Assembly: GCA_039812085.1 (NCBI GenBank)
Contig: JBDHZU010000013.1
Location: 1 to 26,039 of the forward strand
DNA: 26,039 bases
Reading direction: 5' to 3'
From: JBDHZU01 sp039812085
GTDB taxonomy: Bacteria > Actinomycetota > Actinomycetes > S36-B12 > UBA10799
A model generated the notes under the pieces. That model was not told the DNA's origin. It searched no databases and was given only the letters and a program-made list of their open reading frames with translations. Shown piece by piece: positions 23,723 to 26,039 of this stretch. Position 1 is the first letter of the stretch, and each line of letters starts with the position of its first letter. The translations under genes and the position numbers were made by a program.

Positions 23723-24925
23723 CTACACGTTGATCGGTGCGGGCGGCTCTGGTGGACCCTGGGCTGGTACCTCTTCCTCATCCCGCTTACGACGACGCCA
23801 GGCAATGAGCCACCACAGGAACAACAGGAGTGCGAGTGCGGCTAGGGCAAACATCCACCACGGGCGAGCTTTGGTGAATCCGTCTGCCTGCTTTTGGATC
23901 GTGAAGTCCGGGGCAACCAGCTTGAAGTTGAACCCATAACTTCCGTACTTCCAGCCCTGTTCGGGCACATACGTTTCATGCGCTTCAGTGTTGCCTTTAG
24001 GCAGGGTTCCTACGGTCTTCAGGTCGACCGTCTCCAAGTGCTCTCCGTTGAGGCTGACATCCATCACGATCTTTACTGGCCCTTTGACGGGTGTGACCTG
24101 GTTGGACACAATCGCGGTGATTTTGGCAGAGGCGACCTTGTTGGGATTGGGAACTGGCCGAGCAGCGACGATGGTGAAAGCAACCGTCTCAACTTTGATC
24201 TGGATGTTCTTGGTCTCGTTGGCTTTTACATCGAACGGGACTTCCTTGTCCGAGACGCCTTGAAGTTGGAACCGGGCGATGTAACGGCCAGGAGCCACGT
24301 CCTTGCTGATCTTGCTGCCTTTTGTCTCGGCCAGCACCAAGCCTTGTTCGTCGTCTTCGTACGCGGCAAGAGTCAGTTGTCCTTCAATCGGTCCGCCGCC
24401 GTTGGCATCGATCGCGGTGACATTCACATGCGCACCATCACCGGTCACCACGATTCGCATCTGCGCAGAAACACCAGGCGCATAGACGGTCTTCCCGGGA
24501 ACCGTTGGGACGTTCGTCTGTTTCACTGTGGCAATGATCGGATAGGTGCCGGGGGCTACTTGTTTGGCAACCGTGATCCCAAATGTGAAGTCGATGGTTT
24601 GGCCGGGTTCGATGGTCTTCGCCGGATTCAACCAATTGACATCGATCCCAGCGGGTGCGGTCTGCTCAGTGGCGACCTCTGCGGTGCTAGGACCCAGGTT
24701 GCCAACGTGCATCACTTGGGACTGTTCCGTGCTGGACCCTGCTGTCATCACGACCTTGGCATTACCCGGGAAGTTTTGACTCAAAGACATTCCCGGTTGG
24801 TCTTGAGCCATTGCGGGCGATACCAACACCACAACGCCTGCTATGCAGAACGCGCAAACCGCCGCCAACACGTGGATCAGGTTGCGAACAATGCGTTGGA
24901 GAGGTCGGCCAATCATGCCTCGCAC
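23723..24925 (-). CDS. Membrane-anchored secreted protein with Ig-like/DUF916-like domains
   Basis: A protein of about 400 residues. A signal peptide (NLIHVLAAVCAFCIAGVVVLVSPAMAQ) is followed by beta-rich extracellular domains: an N-terminal module (GNLGPSTAEVATEQTAPAGIDVNWL, PGQTIDFTFGITVAKQVAPGTYPI) reminiscent of NEW3/DUF916 Ig folds, then two further modules. Near the C-terminus a membrane helix (WWMFALAALALLLFLWWLIAW) is followed by a basic stop-transfer RRRKR and a Pro/Glu tail, so it is anchored with the domains outside. GTG 24925 (AGGAGG 4 nt ahead) or ATG 24916 (13 nt) is the start. It lies downstream of the secreted surface-protein gene, as DUF916 proteins do beside WxL proteins in Firmicutes. 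The partnership is inference; no specific function is recognised. Confidence 0.8.
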   Translation of the reverse strand: MRGMIGRPLQRIVRNLIHVLAAVCAFCIAGVVVLVSPAMAQDQPGMSLSQNFPGNAKVVMTAGSSTEQSQVMHVGNLGPSTAEVATEQTAPAGIDVNWLNPAKTIEPGQTIDFTFGITVAKQVAPGTYPIIATVKQTNVPTVPGKTVYAPGVSAQMRIVVTGDGAHVNVTAIDANGGGPIEGQLTLAAYEDDEQGLVLAETKGSKISKDVAPGRYIARFQLQGVSDKEVPFDVKANETKNIQIKVETVAFTIVAARPVPNPNKVASAKITAIVSNQVTPVKGPVKIVMDVSLNGEHLETVDLKTVGTLPKGNTEAHETYVPEQGWKYGSYGFNFKLVAPDFTIQKQADGFTKARPWWMFALAALALLLFLWWLIAWRRRKRDEEEVPAQGPPEPPAPINV

Positions 24926-24953
24926 GGTACCTCCTGAACATGCCCGAACGCGC

Positions 24954-24993
24954 GAATCCGGCGGCCGACCCGTAAGGGCCAACCGCCGGATTC
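24954..24993 (-). terminator. 11-bp hairpin after the secreted surface-protein gene
   Basis: gaatccggcgg (24954-24964) pairs perfectly with ccgccggattc (24983-24993), with a smaller ccc/ggg stem inside the loop. It lies 14 bases past the TAA of the surface-protein gene and 28 bases before the next start. There is no clear U tract, so it may be a partial terminator or an mRNA stabiliser that sets the ratio of the two proteins. Confidence 0.6.
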
Positions 24994-25007
24994 GGGCTAG
25001 AGATTTA

Positions 25008-26039
25008 TTAGTGGTTTGCCACGGTGACCGTGACGGTGTTGCTGTACTCAGAAGGCCAGATGTTGGTACCCAGGATCAAGCGAACCGAAGTCTCCGGAGA
25101 GACACCAGCTTCTCCCGTGCCATCTGAAGCGTTAAAGAGGGTCGACGCCGTATCACTCAACTGAACAGCACCGGTGCCATCGCCATACGTAGCGTTAGGT
25201 GATGCCATGTACACGAATTCGCCCGGGCTGGGGCTGGAGGTAGAGGCATTCGTGATGGTGTGCTCTTCATCGGTCGTCTCGAAATCAGTCACAGAGGCTT
25301 GAACATCAGTATCGCCGTTGAACAGCAACGTTCCAGAGTTCTGATTGTCCAGCGTATTTGTCGCACCGTTGCTCATCGTGCCGAAGTCAGATGCAGTACG
25401 TGGGCTTGTCACTGCGCCATACCAGTTCACGGCAGACAACTTTGCAGCTTCGACGGTGGCATTGTCGCTCAAAGCATTTTGATCAACGGCGACTGCCTTG
25501 GCGCCCCACTTACCTTCGCGCGTCACATCGCTGACTCGAACGGTGAAGCTCATGGTCATCGAGGTGTTGCTGCCGGTGTAGTTGCTGTAGGAGTCCTGCG
25601 GCATTGAATTCGAGGACACTGCTGAGCTCACATCTCCATCATTGCCCAGACGCCAGCGGGTGTCGTTGGTTTGGGGGACACCTGCATCACTCGTTCCTGT
25701 GATGGTGAACGTGTTGTTGGACTGTGTCCACTTGCTCAAGACCGTGGTCTGAGGATTCAGATTGGTACACGAGTCTTCACCAATGGGGGTGCCATCAGTC
25801 TCTGCCGCAAACATGCAGAGACTGACATGGTCCAGGTTTGCCAGGGTGTCGTCGTCGGAGACGGTCACCGTGTAGGCATAGAACTGGGAACTCGTGCCAG
25901 ATGTTGGCACAATCGTGATGGGCTGAGCAGTGATGGCGACCTCAGGAGCAGAGCCTTCAATCTCGACATCATCGGCTTGAGCCGGTGCGACGGCTAGACC
26001 CAACCCAACAAGGGCGGATGCAGAAATCGCAGCGGTTGC
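25008..26039 (-). CDS. Secreted Ser/Thr/Asn-rich surface protein, 5' end cut by window edge
   Basis: 343 residues are visible; the frame stays open to the window edge, so the true start lies outside. The first visible residues (AISASALVGLGLAVAPAQA, then DD) are the hydrophobic core and AxA cleavage site of a signal peptide, so only about ten residues are probably missing. The mature protein is acidic, rich in Thr, Ser, Asn and Gly, nearly free of Lys and beta-rich, with two Cys (in VSLCMF and GEDSCTN) that could form a disulfide. It has no membrane helix or LPxTG motif and ends in NIWPSEYSNTVTVTVANH, a terminal strand recalling WxL or pilin-like domains without the W-x-L signature. It could be an adhesin or a cell-surface layer or fibre component. 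Not a family I can name. Confidence 0.78.
   Translation of the reverse strand, partial: ATAAISASALVGLGLAVAPAQADDVEIEGSAPEVAITAQPITIVPTSGTSSQFYAYTVTVSDDDTLANLDHVSLCMFAAETDGTPIGEDSCTNLNPQTTVLSKWTQSNNTFTITGTSDAGVPQTNDTRWRLGNDGDVSSAVSSNSMPQDSYSNYTGSNTSMTMSFTVRVSDVTREGKWGAKAVAVDQNALSDNATVEAAKLSAVNWYGAVTSPRTASDFGTMSNGATNTLDNQNSGTLLFNGDTDVQASVTDFETTDEEHTITNASTSSPSPGEFVYMASPNATYGDGTGAVQLSDTASTLFNASDGTGEAGVSPETSVRLILGTNIWPSEYSNTVTVTVANH

Noticed and set aside
25008..26039. WxL-domain protein call
   Set aside because: The C-terminal strand looks similar in layout but neither W-x-L motif is present, so only an analogy is offered.

Overview
The window looks like chromosomal DNA of an actinobacterium (class Actinomycetia or a close relative) with moderately high GC, judged by eye and not counted. 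The pointers are a bacterial proteasome activator (Bpa/PafE family), a DUF4446 membrane protein beside pheA, the pheA/serS/HAD-phosphatase neighbourhood, an EthA-like Baeyer-Villiger monooxygenase, many GTG starts, and several genes whose -10-like hexamer (TANNNT) lies only 6-7 nt before the start codon, as in leaderless actinobacterial mRNAs. No transposase, integrase, phage gene, CRISPR array, rRNA or tRNA was recognised.

Layout. (1) 1-419: no convincing gene; short direct and tandem repeats. (2) 420-8830, minus strand: a compact six-gene catabolic operon, read from 8830 down to 420: carboxyltransferase (beta) subunit, biotin-carrying (alpha) subunit, AtuA-like protein, TetR regulator, acyl-CoA dehydrogenase, methylglutaconyl-CoA-hydratase-like crotonase. 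The genes overlap by 1-4 bases or are separated by 5-12. The enzyme set fits dehydrogenation, carboxylation and hydration of a beta-methyl-branched acyl-CoA, as in leucine/isovalerate (Liu) or acyclic terpene (Atu) catabolism. Two tandem 18-bp inverted repeats sit on the predicted leaderless promoter (8831-8867) and are good candidates for operators of the operon's own TetR protein. (3) 8970-18722, plus strand: a CPA2-type cation/proton antiporter with a Usp-like tail, an EthA-like monooxygenase, a divergent MoeA-like protein, a two-TM K+ channel with an RCK domain, a PIG3-type quinone oxidoreductase, the Bpa homologue, serS and a Cof-type HAD phosphatase, closed by a terminator hairpin. (4) 18755-19169: a long leader rich in hairpins before a secreted NlpC/P60 hydrolase. 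(5) 19767-19800: a strong 14-bp-stem terminator between the converging NlpC/P60 gene and pheA. (6) Minus strand: DUF4446 followed by pheA, then a repeat-bearing gap (21288-21613). (7) 21614-26039, minus strand: a secreted surface protein cut by the window edge, a hairpin, a membrane-anchored Ig-like surface protein, a GlcD-like FAD dehydrogenase and a glycerophosphodiester phosphodiesterase. The last three are tightly coupled.

The best leads for something undescribed are the self-contained AtuA/carboxylase operon with its promoter-overlapping tandem palindromes, the structured leader of the NlpC/P60 gene, the 57-bp duplicated hairpin element at 21411-21541, and the secreted/anchored surface-protein pair at 23723-26039. 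Functions come from recognised motifs and family knowledge; no database search was run.
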